Assembly (NCBI GenBank): GCA_013203465.1
Contig: JABMNR010000200.1
Span: forward strand, 19,081-83,080
Length of the DNA: 64,000 bases
Reading direction: 5' to 3'
Source: Alphaproteobacteria bacterium
GTDB lineage: Bacteria > Pseudomonadota > Alphaproteobacteria > Thalassobaculales > Thalassobaculaceae
The notes beneath the pieces were generated by a model, which saw nothing but the letters and a program-made list of their open reading frames with translations, searched no databases and had not been told where the DNA came from. This document shows positions 9,473-18,644 of the stretch, one piece after another. How positions within the stretch are numbered: the first letter of the stretch is position 1; every line of letters begins with the position of its first letter. The position numbers were made by a program, and so were the translations under genes.

Positions 9473-10483
9473 ATGGCCACGAAGGTTGCGATCAACGGGT
9501 TTGGACGCATCGGCCGTCTGGTGCTGCGCGCGCTGTGGGAGAGTAAGCGCGACGACATCGACGTGGTGCTGATCAACGATCTGGGGCCGGTCGACAGCAA
9601 CGCCCATCTGTTCCGCTACGACACCGTGCACGGCCGGTTCCCCGGCACGGTGACGACCGGCGAGAATTGGATGGACATCGGTCTCGGCAAGATCACCGTC
9701 ACCGCCGAGCGCGATCCCGCCGCGCTGCCCCATGGTAAGTTGGGCGTCGACATCGTGCTGGACTGCACCGGCATCTTCACCAAGCGCGAACAGGCCGCCA
9801 AGCACATCGAGGCGGGTGCGAAGAAAGTGATCATCTCGGCCCCCGCCACCGGCGCCGACCTGACGGTGGTCTATGGCGTCAACCACGACAAGCTGAGCGC
9901 CGAGCATCAGGTGATCTCGAACGCGTCGTGCACCACCAACTGCCTGGCGCCGGTTGCCTATGTCCTGAACGAAGCGGTCGGCATCGAGCGCGGCTACATG
10001 ACCACGATCCACGCCTACACCAGCGATCAGCCGACCCAGGACACCCTGCACAAGGACCTGCACCGCGCCCGCGCGGCGGCGTCCTCGATGATCCCGACCT
10101 CGACCGGTGCCGCCAAGGCGGTCGGTCTGGTGCTGCCGGAGCTGGCCGGCAAGCTCGACGGCACCGCCATCCGGGTGCCGACCGCCAATGTCAGCCTGAT
10201 CGATTTCAAATTCGTGCCGAAGAAGGATACCTCGGTCGAGGAGATCAACGCCGCCGTGGTCAAGGCCGCCAACGGCAACCGGCTCAAGGGCATCCTCGGC
10301 ACCAACGACGCCCCGCTGGTCTCGATCGACTTCAACCACGACAGCCACAGCTCGACCTTCGACCTGAACCAGACCCAGGTGATCGACGGCAAGCTGGTGC
10401 GGGTGCTGTCCTGGTACGACAACGAATGGGGCTTCTCGAACCGCATGCTGGACACCGCCGCGGCGCTGGCCAAGACCATCTGA
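9473..10483 (+). CDS. gap: Glyceraldehyde-3-phosphate dehydrogenase
   Basis: This enzyme oxidises glyceraldehyde-3-phosphate to 1,3-bisphosphoglycerate with NAD(P). The product is 336 aa. The Rossmann motif NGFGRIGR is at residues 8-15, the catalytic Cys153 lies in [12 protein letters not shown], and His180 is in TTIHAYT. A strong GAGGAGG ribosome binding site precedes the ATG. It is 87 bp downstream of tkt and 40 bp upstream of the aldolase gene. Confidence 0.97.
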   Translation: MATKVAINGFGRIGRLVLRALWESKRDDIDVVLINDLGPVDSNAHLFRYDTVHGRFPGTVTTGENWMDIGLGKITVTAERDPAALPHGKLGVDIVLDCTGIFTKREQAAKHIEAGAKKVIISAPATGADLTVVYGVNHDKLSAEHQVISNASCTTNCLAPVAYVLNEAVGIERGYMTTIHAYTSDQPTQDTLHKDLHRARAAASSMIPTSTGAAKAVGLVLPELAGKLDGTAIRVPTANVSLIDFKFVPKKDTSVEEINAAVVKAANGNRLKGILGTNDAPLVSIDFNHDSHSSTFDLNQTQVIDGKLVRVLSWYDNEWGFSNRMLDTAAALAKTI

Positions 10484-10523
10484 TCGGGTCAGTGAGCGAA
10501 CCTGGGCAAGGGAGACGACGACG

Positions 10524-11450
10524 ATGAAGATCACCCAGAAGGTGAAAAAAATCCTGGATGGTTACGAGAGCGACAACCCGGGAACCAAGGGCAAGCTCGC
10601 GGGCATCCTGATGAACGGCAAGCTGGGCGGCACCGGCAAGCTGGTGATCCTGCCGGTCGACCAGGGCTTCGAGCATGGTCCGGCCCGCAGCTTCGCGCCG
10701 AACCCGGCCGCCTACGACCCGCATTATCACTACAAACTGGCGATCGACGCCGGGTTGTCGGCCTACGCCGCGCCGCTTGGCATGCTGGAAGCCGGCGCCG
10801 ATAGCTTCGCGGGCGCCATTCCGACCATCCTGAAGGTCAATTCCTCGAACAGTCTGGCTCGCGACAAGGACGCGCCGTCGCAGGCGATCACCGGCTCGGT
10901 CGGCGATGCGTTGCGCCTCGGCTGCTCGGCGATCGGCTTCACGATCTATCCGGGCTCCGACGCGGCGTTCGACATGATGGGCGAGATCCGCGAGCTGGCC
11001 GAGGAGGCCAAGGCCGTCGGCCTGGCCGTGGTGATGTGGTCCTACCCGCGCGGCGGCGATCTGTCCAAGGAAGGCGAGACGGCGGTCGACATCGCCGCCT
11101 ATGCCGCCCACATGGCGGCGCTGATGGGAGCGCACATCATCAAGGTGAAGCCGCCGAAGCCGAACCTCGAGCTGGCGGCGGCCAAGAAAGTCTACGAGGA
11201 CCGCAAGATCCCGATCGCCACCCTGGCCGAGCGGGTGTCCCATGTCATGCAGGCGGCGTTCGACGGCCGGCGGATCGTGGTGTTTTCCGGCGGCGAGGCC
11301 AAGGATTTGGACGGCATCCTGGGTGAAATTCGCGGGCTGTATCAGGGCGGCGCCAACGGCTCGATCATCGGCCGCAACACCTTCCAGCGGCCGCGCGCCG
11401 AGGCCCTGGCGATGCTCGACCGGATCATCGACATCTACAAGGGCAAGTGA
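10524..11450 (+). CDS. Class I fructose-bisphosphate aldolase (DhnA/FbaB type)
   Basis: This is a Schiff-base aldolase of the archaeal/DhnA type, cleaving fructose-1,6-bisphosphate into two triose phosphates. The 308-aa TIM barrel shows [15 protein letters not shown] near residues 43-57, the [10 protein letters not shown] and GFTIYPGS strands, and the Lys-containing strand IIKVKPPKP (Lys207 or Lys209, the likely Schiff-base lysine). It ends with the phosphate-binding [11 protein letters not shown]. It differs from the metal-dependent class II enzyme found in many alphaproteobacteria. It lies between gap and thiE. Confidence 0.93.
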   Translation: MKITQKVKKILDGYESDNPGTKGKLAGILMNGKLGGTGKLVILPVDQGFEHGPARSFAPNPAAYDPHYHYKLAIDAGLSAYAAPLGMLEAGADSFAGAIPTILKVNSSNSLARDKDAPSQAITGSVGDALRLGCSAIGFTIYPGSDAAFDMMGEIRELAEEAKAVGLAVVMWSYPRGGDLSKEGETAVDIAAYAAHMAALMGAHIIKVKPPKPNLELAAAKKVYEDRKIPIATLAERVSHVMQAAFDGRRIVVFSGGEAKDLDGILGEIRGLYQGGANGSIIGRNTFQRPRAEALAMLDRIIDIYKGK

Positions 11451-11460
11451 CGGAGCGCGC

Positions 11461-12084
11461 GTGTCCGGCACCGAACTTTATCTGATCACGCCGCCGCGTC
11501 TCGACGATGTGGCGGCGTTTTCGACCCGGCTGGCCGAGGCGTTGGACGCCGGGCCGGTCGCGTGCCTGCAGCTGCGCCTGAAAGACGTCGACGACGACGC
11601 CATCAAGCGCGCGGCCGAGGCCCTGATCCCGATCGCCCACCAGTACGGCGTGCCGGTGCTGATGAACGACCGCCCGGATCTGGCGGTCGCCACTGGCTGC
11701 GACGGCGTCCATGTCGGCCAGGACGACGCGCCCTACGCCGAGGCCCGCCGGATCATGGGGCCGGACGCGATGATCGGCGTGACCTGCAAGGCCAGCCGTC
11801 ACCGCGCCATTGACGCGGCCGAGGCCGGAGCCGATTACGTCGCCTTCGGCGCATTTTTTCCCAGCGGCAGCAAGGACAACACCACCACGGCGCCGATCGA
11901 CATCGTCGCGTGGTGGTCCGAGGTGATGACCGTGCCCTGCGTCGCCATCGGCGGCATCACGCCGGACAACTGCCGGCCGCTGGTCGAGGCCGGAGCCGAT
12001 TTCCTGGCGGTGATCGGCGCCGTGTGGAGCCATCCGGACGGTCCCGGCGCCGGGGTGAAGGCGTTCGAGGCGGTGATCGGGTAA
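11461..12084 (+). CDS. thiE: Thiamine phosphate synthase
   Basis: ThiE joins hydroxymethylpyrimidine pyrophosphate and thiazole phosphate to make thiamine monophosphate. The start is a GTG 10 bp after the aldolase stop, giving 207 aa. Motifs include CLQLRLKD (residues 33-40), [30 protein letters not shown] and AIGGITPDN. An in-frame extension into the aldolase gene has no support. Its place after the aldolase gene recurs in other alphaproteobacteria. Thiamine diphosphate is also the cofactor of transketolase upstream. Confidence 0.92.
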   Translation: MSGTELYLITPPRLDDVAAFSTRLAEALDAGPVACLQLRLKDVDDDAIKRAAEALIPIAHQYGVPVLMNDRPDLAVATGCDGVHVGQDDAPYAEARRIMGPDAMIGVTCKASRHRAIDAAEAGADYVAFGAFFPSGSKDNTTTAPIDIVAWWSEVMTVPCVAIGGITPDNCRPLVEAGADFLAVIGAVWSHPDGPGAGVKAFEAVIG

Positions 12085-12196
12085 CGAACACCCTCCTCCG
12101 GTAGACTCGCCCCGGCCCGCCTGATACAAGCCGCGCGGCCTCGGCGCGTGCCGACGCCAGATCATTTTGCCTATCTCCCAAGCGACGGACGACGTC

Positions 12197-12763
12197 ATGA
12201 AGATCAACGGAAACGCGGTGCGCATCGGCAATGTGGTCGAGCATCAGAACCGGCTTTGGGTGGTGACCAAGACCCAAGCGGTGAAGCCCGGCAAGGGCGG
12301 AGCGTTCAATCAGGTCGAGATGAAGGACATCCGCTCGGGCACCAAGCTGAACGAGCGGTTCCGTGCCGACGAGCAGGTCGAGCGCGTGCGCCTGGAACAG
12401 CGGGAGGCGACATTCCTGTTCGCCGACGGCGACCTGCTGACCTTCATGGACAGCGAGACCTACGAGCAGATCACCGTCAACGCCGAGATGATCGGCGAGA
12501 AGGTGGCGTTCCTGCAGGATGGCATGGTCGTGCAGATCGAAAGCCACGAGGACGAGCCGCTGTCGGTGACGTTGCCCGAGACCGTGGTGATGACGATCGT
12601 CGAGGCCGACGCGGTGGTTAAAGGTCAAACCGCGTCGTCGTCCTACAAACCGGCGGTGTTGGAGAACGGCGTCCGGGTCCTGGTGCCGCCGCACATCGAG
12701 GCCGGCACTCGCATCGTGGTCAAACCCGAAGATAATTCCTACGTCGAACGCGCCAAGGACTAA
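12197..12763 (+). CDS. efp: Elongation factor P
   Basis: EF-P relieves ribosome stalling at polyproline. The 188-aa product starts [19 protein letters not shown]. The tip loop VKPGKGGAF carries Lys33, which corresponds to the lysine modified in E. coli (Lys34), so an EpmA-type modification is possible. OB domains follow. It is 112 bp downstream of thiE. The neighbouring Pro/Ala-rich protein at 13.7 kb, with runs of four and five prolines, would be a natural client. Confidence 0.96.
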   Translation: MKINGNAVRIGNVVEHQNRLWVVTKTQAVKPGKGGAFNQVEMKDIRSGTKLNERFRADEQVERVRLEQREATFLFADGDLLTFMDSETYEQITVNAEMIGEKVAFLQDGMVVQIESHEDEPLSVTLPETVVMTIVEADAVVKGQTASSSYKPAVLENGVRVLVPPHIEAGTRIVVKPEDNSYVERAKD

Positions 12764-12811
12764 AGCCCGCATATGACGGTCCACGCTGTAGCAACCCCAT
12801 AAGGACACCCC

Positions 12812-13630
12812 ATGGCCCTCCGTTCGGCCCTCTACAACGTCGTGTTCAAGGCCTGCCAGAAGGCCTCGCGCGGGTTAAAGCGCGACTTCGGCGAGGTGGA
12901 GAACCTGCAGGTCTCGAAGAAGGGTCCCGCCGATTTCGTCTCGACCGCCGATCTCCAGGCCGAGAAGGTGCTCAGGGACGAGCTGGGCCGGGCGCGCCCG
13001 GAATTCGGCTTCCTGATGGAGGAGTCGGGCGTTGTCGAGACCGACGACCCACTCGGCCGCCGCTGGATTATCGATCCGCTGGACGGCACGCTCAACTTCC
13101 TGCACGGCATTCCGCATTTCGCCATCTCGGTCGCCGCCGAGGAACGCGGCGAGATCGTGTTCGGCGCGGTATACCAGCCGCTGACCGACGAGTTTTTCTG
13201 GGCCGAGCGCGGTCAGGGCGCCTATCTCAACGAACGCCGCCTCCGGGTCTCCGCCCGCCAGCACATGAACGAGGCGGTGATCGCCACCGGCATTCCGGTC
13301 AAGGGGTTGGGTTGCGACCACGAGACATTCATGGCGCAGCAGCAGGCGGTGATGAACAACGTCGCCGGGGTGCGCCGCTTCGGCGCGGCGGCACTCGATC
13401 TCGCCTGGGTGGCGGCCGGGCGGGTCGACGGCATGTGGGAAAACCAACTCAACGCCTGGGATATCGCCGCCGGTATTCTCCTTGTCAAAGAGGCGGGCGG
13501 CTATGTCACCGATCTGAACAACCGTCAGGGCATGCTCGAATCGGGTGACGTGATCGCCGCCAACGATCGACTGCACACGCCGCTTTGGAAGATACTCAGC
13601 GCGGCGAAAGCTCCGGTCGGCGTAGGGTGA
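12812..13630 (+). CDS. suhB: Inositol-1-monophosphatase family protein (SuhB-like)
   Basis: This is a magnesium-dependent phosphatase of the IMPase/SuhB family, 272 aa. The metal-binding Glu70-Glu71 (MEESG), the motif WIIDPLDGTLNF with Asp88 and Asp91, and the C-terminal NAWDIAAGILLVKEAGG are all present. In alphaproteobacteria the enzyme acts on inositol-1-phosphate or related sugar phosphates; E. coli SuhB also serves in rRNA antitermination. It follows efp by 48 bp with its own AAGGACACC ribosome binding site. Confidence 0.93.
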   Translation: MALRSALYNVVFKACQKASRGLKRDFGEVENLQVSKKGPADFVSTADLQAEKVLRDELGRARPEFGFLMEESGVVETDDPLGRRWIIDPLDGTLNFLHGIPHFAISVAAEERGEIVFGAVYQPLTDEFFWAERGQGAYLNERRLRVSARQHMNEAVIATGIPVKGLGCDHETFMAQQQAVMNNVAGVRRFGAAALDLAWVAAGRVDGMWENQLNAWDIAAGILLVKEAGGYVTDLNNRQGMLESGDVIAANDRLHTPLWKILSAAKAPVGVG

Positions 13631-13665
13631 TCGGCCTTAGTGTCAGGGTAAATAGCTCCACGCTG

Positions 13666-13693
13666 TTGTGACGCACGATGCCTCTGCTATAAC
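13666..13693 (+). promoter_or_regulatory. Candidate promoter of the envelope trio
   Basis: TTGTGA and TATAAC are separated by 16 bp, 31 bp before the ATG of the Pro/Ala-rich OmpA-domain gene. The -10 box is good, the -35 box is fair, and the spacing is 1 bp short of the optimum. Confidence 0.45.
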
Positions 13694-13724
13694 CGACATC
13701 GTGACTTTTGCACTGGGAGGAACG

Positions 13725-14675
13725 ATGAGGGGACCACGCGCGCTCGTCGGCATACCGTTGATCCTGGCGGCGGGCTTCGCCGCCGTTTCGGCCACCTCTC
13801 CGTCCTGGGCTCAGGTGCCCTATCGTATCGGTGACGGTAATCCGAACGTGACCGTCGATCTCAGTGTGCTTGATGCGCTGGGAACGGTACCGACCATTCC
13901 GCAGATGCTGCACCCCGGGCTGTCCTCGAACGTTCTCACGCCGAGCCGAAGCGGCGCTCCCGTCGCCATGGGCGCTCCGACCAACGCCGCGCCGGCGTGG
14001 CTGCGGCGGCCGGATGCACCGGTCTACGCCGCGCCGCCGGCTGCCTTGATGACGCGCGCCGCCCCGGCACCCGCCGCGCCCAAGACGATGACCTTGGCGC
14101 CGCCGAAGCCGATGGTCGCGAAACCGGCGGCTCCGCAAGTGGTCACCGCCACGCCCGTGGCACCAAAACCAACAACGATGAAACCCGCGGCTCCGCCGCC
14201 GCCGCCCGTCATACCCAAGGCGCCGGAACCGCCAAAACTGCCACCCCCTGCCATTGCGGCGCCAAAGCGGGCAACCGACACCCAGGTAGCGGCCGTACCA
14301 CCCGCACCCGCGAAAGCGACCTCGGCGCCGGCGGCTCCCACCGCCTCCACCCAGGGCGTTTCCGGCGATCAGCTTCGGCTGGTCTTTCCTGCCGAGCAGT
14401 CGCAACTGCCCGATGACGCCAAGTCGGGCTTGAATGAAATCATCGCTCGCCTGCAGAAGAACGAGGCGTTGCGCGTGCAACTTCTAGCCTACGCCGACGG
14501 CGACCAGGGCACCGCCAACAAGGCGCGCCGGTTGTCGTTGTCCCGTGCCTTGGCGGTACGTGCCTATCTGATCGACGCGAAGATTCAGAGCACGCGCATG
14601 GATGTGCGCGCACTCGGCAATCGCGCCCAGGAAGCACCAAAAGACCGTGTCGACGTGGTGCTCGTGAGCAGGTGA
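13725..14675 (+). CDS. Secreted Pro/Ala-rich protein with C-terminal OmpA-like domain
   Basis: The 316-aa product starts with a signal peptide (MRGPRALVGIPLILAAGFAA, cleavage likely after SWA). A long Pro/Ala/Lys-rich low-complexity region (about residues 85-205) follows, including PPPP and PPPPP runs. A C-terminal OmpA-like domain (about 215-315) is shown by RLVFPAEQSQLPDDAK, LLAYADGDQGTANKARRLSLSRALAVR and LGNRAQEAPKDRVDVVLV. It is probably periplasmic and peptidoglycan-associated, with the Pro-rich part as a spacer. The canonical GHTD motif is replaced by AYADGD. The ATG follows a GGGAGGAAC ribosome binding site. I do not recognise a named gene. Confidence 0.85.
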   Translation: MRGPRALVGIPLILAAGFAAVSATSPSWAQVPYRIGDGNPNVTVDLSVLDALGTVPTIPQMLHPGLSSNVLTPSRSGAPVAMGAPTNAAPAWLRRPDAPVYAAPPAALMTRAAPAPAAPKTMTLAPPKPMVAKPAAPQVVTATPVAPKPTTMKPAAPPPPPVIPKAPEPPKLPPPAIAAPKRATDTQVAAVPPAPAKATSAPAAPTASTQGVSGDQLRLVFPAEQSQLPDDAKSGLNEIIARLQKNEALRVQLLAYADGDQGTANKARRLSLSRALAVRAYLIDAKIQSTRMDVRALGNRAQEAPKDRVDVVLVSR

Positions 14676-14721
14676 GCCGGCGCACCGTTTCCGAACCCGC
14701 CGGGAAGTGGGGAGATCAGCG

Positions 14722-15858
14722 GTGACCGATCCGCGCCGCTATCTTTTACGGATGTTTTTATTCCTGGTCGCCGTGGCTGTGGTCGCCGGTGTGTTATCGG
14801 CACCGTTGATGGACGCCTTTCTGGCCAACGCGGCGCTGAATGGTGTCATCCTGGGCGTGCTGGTCATCGGCATCGGGTTCATGCTGCGCCATGTGCTGCG
14901 GCTGGGCCCGGAAGTGCACTGGATCGAAACCTACCGCACTCAGTCGGTCGGCGTGTCGGTCCAGACACCGCCGACACTGCTGGCCCCGGTTGCCACCCTT
15001 CTCGGTGATCGGCAGGAGGGCGCGCGGCAAAGCCTCTCGGCGTTGTCGCTGCGCTCGCTGCTCGACAGCATCAGCGTGCGGCTGGAAGAGTCCCGCGACA
15101 TCTCGCGCTATCTGATCGGTCTGCTGATCTTCCTCGGCCTGCTCGGCACGTTCTGGGGTCTGCTGCTGACGATCGGCGCCGTGGGCGACGTCATCGGCGG
15201 CCTGAGCATCGAAAGCGGCGATCTCGGCGCCGTATTCGCGGATTTGAAGGCCGGGCTTGAATCCCCGCTCGACGGTATGGGCACGGCGTTCTCTTCATCG
15301 CTGTTCGGGCTCGCTGGCTCTCTTGTTCTTGGGTTTCTCGACTTGCAGCTCGGCCAGGCCCAGAACCGGTTCTACAACGAGCTTGAGGAATGGTTGGCCG
15401 GGTTGACCCGCCTGAGCGGCGGAGGCCTGGCCTTCGAAGGTGAACACTCCGCCACCGCGTTTCAGCAGGCGTTAATGGAACAAACGGCGGAATCCCTCGA
15501 CAAATTGCAACGCATCATGGCCCATGGCGAAGATGATCGGCGCGCCGCCAAAAACGCCCTGTTCACGCTGGTCGACAAGCTCAACGATCTGACCGACAAA
15601 CTCGATGGCGACCGCGACTTCATGCTGCGGCTCGCGAGAGCGCAGGATGAGTTGCGTCCAGTGCTTGGCCGGTTGGCCGATGCCGCCGGAGGCGGGCGCG
15701 ACGAGATCGTCCGCAGCCATCTGCGCAACATCGAGGCCTACATGGCCCGGCTGCTGGAGGACGGGGCGGCCGGACGGGCTCAAATGACCGAGGAGTTGCG
15801 AGGCGAAGTACGGTTGGTGGCACGAACAATCGCGGCCCTCGCTGAAGACGAGCGCTGA
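14722..15858 (+). CDS. MotA/TolQ/ExbB-family channel protein with long C-terminal helix
   Basis: This is a proton-channel-like inner-membrane protein of 378 aa. Four membrane segments are visible near residues 8-28, 39-59, 130-152 and 190-208. The third contains GLLGTFWGLLLTIG, which is related to the GLFGTVWGIM motif of TolQ. The last 150 residues are charged and mostly helical and should lie in the cytoplasm. A GTG start (14722) is chosen because GGGGAG lies 7 bp upstream; a GTG 15 bp earlier is possible. It is followed by a MotB-like gene, so the two probably form one energised complex. Function is unknown. Confidence 0.85.
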   Translation: MTDPRRYLLRMFLFLVAVAVVAGVLSAPLMDAFLANAALNGVILGVLVIGIGFMLRHVLRLGPEVHWIETYRTQSVGVSVQTPPTLLAPVATLLGDRQEGARQSLSALSLRSLLDSISVRLEESRDISRYLIGLLIFLGLLGTFWGLLLTIGAVGDVIGGLSIESGDLGAVFADLKAGLESPLDGMGTAFSSSLFGLAGSLVLGFLDLQLGQAQNRFYNELEEWLAGLTRLSGGGLAFEGEHSATAFQQALMEQTAESLDKLQRIMAHGEDDRRAAKNALFTLVDKLNDLTDKLDGDRDFMLRLARAQDELRPVLGRLADAAGGGRDEIVRSHLRNIEAYMARLLEDGAAGRAQMTEELRGEVRLVARTIAALAEDER

Positions 15859-15896
15859 GACCACCGGTCCGATAGAGCGAGACCAGAGAGCAACCA

Positions 15897-17708
15897 ATGT
15901 CCACCCTGGCCCGCCGACGCAATCACGACACCAATATCTGGCCCGGGTTTGTCGACGCGCTGGCCACGTTGTTGATGGTGATCATCTTCGTGCTGATGAT
16001 CTTCATCGTGGCGCAGTTCTATTTGACCCAGATCCTGTCCGGTAAGGACGAGACCTTGGCGCGGTTGTCGCAGCAGGTCGCCGAGCTTAGCGACCTGCTG
16101 TCGCTGGAGCGCGAAGCCAGCGCCGAGCTGCGGCTGACCGTCGCCCAGTTATCGGCCGAGCTGCAGGGGTCGATTACCGAGCGGGATTCTCTCGCTGGGC
16201 AGGTCGGCCGGCTGTCGACGGTGCGAGACAGCTTGGAAGCACGGCTCGCCGCGCTGGTTGCCGAACGCGCGGTCCTGCAGCAACACTTGGACGAAGCGGC
16301 GGCCGATCGCCAGGGGCTGGACGCCCGACTGTTGGAGGTGCTGAAAGAGCGTGACGCCCTCATCGGCAAGCTCGCCAAGGTCGAGGACGAGGTCCGCGTC
16401 GCCGTCGCCGAGCGAACCGAATTGGCGGCAAACTTCGAGAACGCCCTGACCGTCATCGCGGCCAACCGCGAGACCATCGAGCTGCAATTGCGCGATTTGG
16501 AGCGCCTGCGCCGCGATATCGGCGCGTTGCGCGAGGTACGGGACGATCTGGAGTCCGATATCGCGCGCCTGATCGAGGCTCGCAACGCGCTGCGGGGGAC
16601 GCTCACGGAAGTCGAAACCGAGCGTGAGGCCCTGCGTAACACCTTGAGCGAGGCTGAAACCGAGCGCGAGGCCCTGCGCGGTACCCTGAGAGAGACCGAA
16701 ACCGAGCGCGAGGCCCTGCGCGGCACCCTGAGAGAGACCGAAACCGAACGCGATGCGGCGGGACAACGCATCACGATCCTGATCGGGCGGCTGGATGATG
16801 CGGCGAGCGCGATCACCCGCCTGGAGGATATGAACGCCGAAACGAGAGCGGAGATCGCCGACCTTCTCCAGAAGTTAGAGGCCGCCGGTACACGCATCGT
16901 GGATCTGAATGCCGCTCTTAGTGCCGAGCGCGACACCACCAAGAAGCTTGAAGCCTCGTTGGCCGAACAGACCGAACGCACCAGTCTGAAGCAAGTCGAG
17001 CTGGAACAACGCGACATCCGCCTGGAGGAACTGTTCAGCGAATACGAGGCGGTTCGGAGTTCACTCGACGACGAGAAGCAGGTTTCCAGCGACGCAAAAC
17101 AACAGGTCGAGCTGTTGAATGCTCAACTCACGGCCCTACGTGATCAATTGGCGCGGATCGAGGCGGCTCTGGCGACGTCGGAAGCGTTAAACGCGGAGCA
17201 GAACACCCGGATTGTCGATCTGGGCCGGCGCCTGAATGCCGCGCTGGCCACCAAGGTGCAGGAACTGGCTCGCTTCCGTAGCGAGTTCTTCGGCCGCCTG
17301 CGCGAAGTGCTGTCCGACCGCGACGATATCCGCATTGTCGGCGACCGGTTCGTGTTCCAGTCCGAGGTGCTGTTCGCTTCCGGCTCGGCTGAGATCGGTA
17401 CCGAGGGCCAGTTCAAACTCGCCCAGTTCGCTCATACCCTGACCGAAATCGCCGGCCGAATTCCGGGGAATATTGGCTGGATTCTCCAGGTCGAAGGGCA
17501 TACCGACACGGTGCCCATCTTCAACGAGCAGTTCGCCAACAACTGGGAACTCTCCACCGGCCGAGCGATCTCGGTGGTTCAGTTCCTCATCACCCAAGGC
17601 ATTCCGCCCGAACGATTGGCTGCCGCCGGCTACGGCGAACATCAGCCGATCGCGCCGGGCGCGCTGGAACGCAATCGTCGGATTGAGATGAAACTGACCC
17701 AGCGTTGA
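15897..17708 (+). CDS. MotB-like peptidoglycan-binding protein with long coiled coil
   Basis: The 603-aa product has a short basic N-terminus and then one membrane helix at about 17-43 (WPGFVDALATLLMV...) carrying Asp20 where MotB has its proton-binding Asp. A very long coiled coil runs about 48-445, and a C-terminal OmpA/MotB peptidoglycan-binding domain about 487-603 (VLFASGSAEI, VEGHTDTVPI, LSTGRAISVVQFL, ERNRRIEMKL). The coiled coil has a 14-residue internal repeat. The partner channel gene is 38 bp upstream. It is probably the stator-like, wall-anchored half of a proton-driven envelope machine. Its role is unknown; it is not the flagellar MotB, whose linker is far shorter. Confidence 0.88.
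   Translation: MSTLARRRNHDTNIWPGFVDALATLLMVIIFVLMIFIVAQFYLTQILSGKDETLARLSQQVAELSDLLSLEREASAELRLTVAQLSAELQGSITERDSLAGQVGRLSTVRDSLEARLAALVAERAVLQQHLDEAAADRQGLDARLLEVLKERDALIGKLAKVEDEVRVAVAERTELAANFENALTVIAANRETIELQLRDLERLRRDIGALREVRDDLESDIARLIEARNALRGTLTEVETEREALRNTLSEAETEREALRGTLRETETEREALRGTLRETETERDAAGQRITILIGRLDDAASAITRLEDMNAETRAEIADLLQKLEAAGTRIVDLNAALSAERDTTKKLEASLAEQTERTSLKQVELEQRDIRLEELFSEYEAVRSSLDDEKQVSSDAKQQVELLNAQLTALRDQLARIEAALATSEALNAEQNTRIVDLGRRLNAALATKVQELARFRSEFFGRLREVLSDRDDIRIVGDRFVFQSEVLFASGSAEIGTEGQFKLAQFAHTLTEIAGRIPGNIGWILQVEGHTDTVPIFNEQFANNWELSTGRAISVVQFLITQGIPPERLAAAGYGEHQPIAPGALERNRRIEMKLTQR
16614..16755 (+). repeat. 42-bp tandem repeats inside the coiled-coil gene
   Basis: Three full units (starting at 16614, 16656 and 16698) and a partial fourth (from 16740) encode the 14-residue period ETEREALRxTLxEx, which equals two heptads. 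The second and third units are nearly identical at the DNA level, which points to recent duplication and possible length variation. Confidence 0.9.
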
Positions 17709-17823
17709 GCGGATCACCGTCGGCTGGTAACGCTTGCCTTACGGGCGGTGTTCCGCTATCCACTCGCTTTCTAAATTTAAGAGGTGCGCCGGCTCCGGCA
17801 ACGGCGCCAATCGGAGAAACGCG

Positions 17824-18042
17824 ATGAAGGCCGATATCCATCCCGACTATCACGAAATCAAGATCGTGATGACCGATGGGACCGAATACATGACCCGTTC
17901 CTGCTACGGCAAGGAAGGCGACGTGATCAAGCTTGAGATCGACCCGAAGTCGCACCCTGCCTGGACCGGTCAGCACCGCATCATGGATACCGGCGGTCAG
18001 GTGGCGCGGTTCAACAAGCGTTTCGGCGGCCTGGGAATCTAA
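17824..18042 (+). CDS. rpmE: Ribosomal protein bL31, zinc-less type
   Basis: This is large-subunit ribosomal protein bL31, 72 aa, beginning [20 protein letters not shown] and ending with the conserved [16 protein letters not shown]. Of the zinc-binding cysteines of the C+ form only one Cys remains (residue 27), so this is the C- form that does not bind zinc. The ATG follows GGAGAAACG. A terminator lies just downstream, inside the convergent rcdA gene. Confidence 0.95.
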   Translation: MKADIHPDYHEIKIVMTDGTEYMTRSCYGKEGDVIKLEIDPKSHPAWTGQHRIMDTGGQVARFNKRFGGLGI

Positions 18043-18061
18043 ACCCGGCTTCCTGGCTTAT

Positions 18062-18574
18062 TTAGCGAGAAACTGACGGCGGTTCCGGGGCAAACCGGGG
18101 TCGCCGTTTTGTATTGCCCTCCGGCGCTTGCCGAACCTGGTGAACCGCGTCCAACCCAGCGTCGAGCCGCTTGACCTGGGCATAAATTCGGCGGCTACGC
18201 TCGAGCAGATCGCGCAATCCTTCGGGCGTGGCGGGGTCAGTCTCCCCTCCCTCCTGCTCGCAAACGACCACGCCATCGAGCCGGTTTTCCGGCCGTAGCG
18301 CCGCTTCCGGCGGCAATTCACCATGCTGGATTGCCTTCTGGAGCAGCAGCCACGCCAAGCACTGCGACAACCGGGTGGTAACCCGAAGCGCCTCGCAAGG
18401 GACCCGCAGGCCCTCGACCGAAATTAGGTGCCCGGACCCGTTGGCTGATGTCGGCGGCACCGGCCGCTTGGTCCGGTGTTTGGCGTAATCACGCGCCTGT
18501 TCAAGGAGACTGAGAACCTCCCGATAAGGCCCCTCGAAGGGCGTAACCGAAGCGTGGTTAATTTGTTCCGGCAT
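18062..18574 (-). CDS. rcdA: DUF1465 protein, RcdA-like regulator of CtrA degradation
   Basis: In Caulobacter RcdA is an adaptor that helps ClpXP degrade the cell-cycle regulator CtrA. The 170-aa product shows the DUF1465 pattern: PFEGPYREVLSLLEQARDYA near residues 11-30, then VEGLRVPCEALRVTTRLSQCLAWLLLQKAI, then a C-terminal helix with LRDLLERSRRIYAQVKRLD. The start at 18574 (MPEQINHAS) is preferred over an ATG 12 codons earlier; neither has a clear ribosome binding site. The C-terminal 20 residues are rich in Arg and Pro and overlap the rpmE terminator on the other strand. Confidence 0.85.
   Translation of the reverse strand: MPEQINHASVTPFEGPYREVLSLLEQARDYAKHRTKRPVPPTSANGSGHLISVEGLRVPCEALRVTTRLSQCLAWLLLQKAIQHGELPPEAALRPENRLDGVVVCEQEGGETDPATPEGLRDLLERSRRIYAQVKRLDAGLDAVHQVRQAPEGNTKRRPRFAPEPPSVSR
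18076..18112 (+). terminator. rpmE terminator located inside rcdA
   Basis: A 13-bp stem (left arm 18076-18088, right arm 18095-18107, loop of six) is followed directly by TTTT on the plus strand. It terminates rpmE while at the same time encoding the last residues of the convergent rcdA on the other strand. Confidence 0.75.
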
Positions 18575-18644
18575 CGCAATAAGTATGGGTGAGGAATCGG
18601 CAATTGCCAACCCCCAGGAGTGATTTTTCCTCCAGCACCTCCCC

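Noticed and set aside
8825..10534. A 569-codon minus-strand frame opposite tkt and gap
   Set aside because: It spans two well-supported genes on the other strand, has no recognisable motif and no ribosome binding site.
13725..17708. A Zorya anti-phage system
   Set aside because: Only a ZorA/ZorB-like pair is present. The genes that follow are rpmE and rcdA, not ZorC, ZorD or ZorE, so a defence system cannot be claimed.
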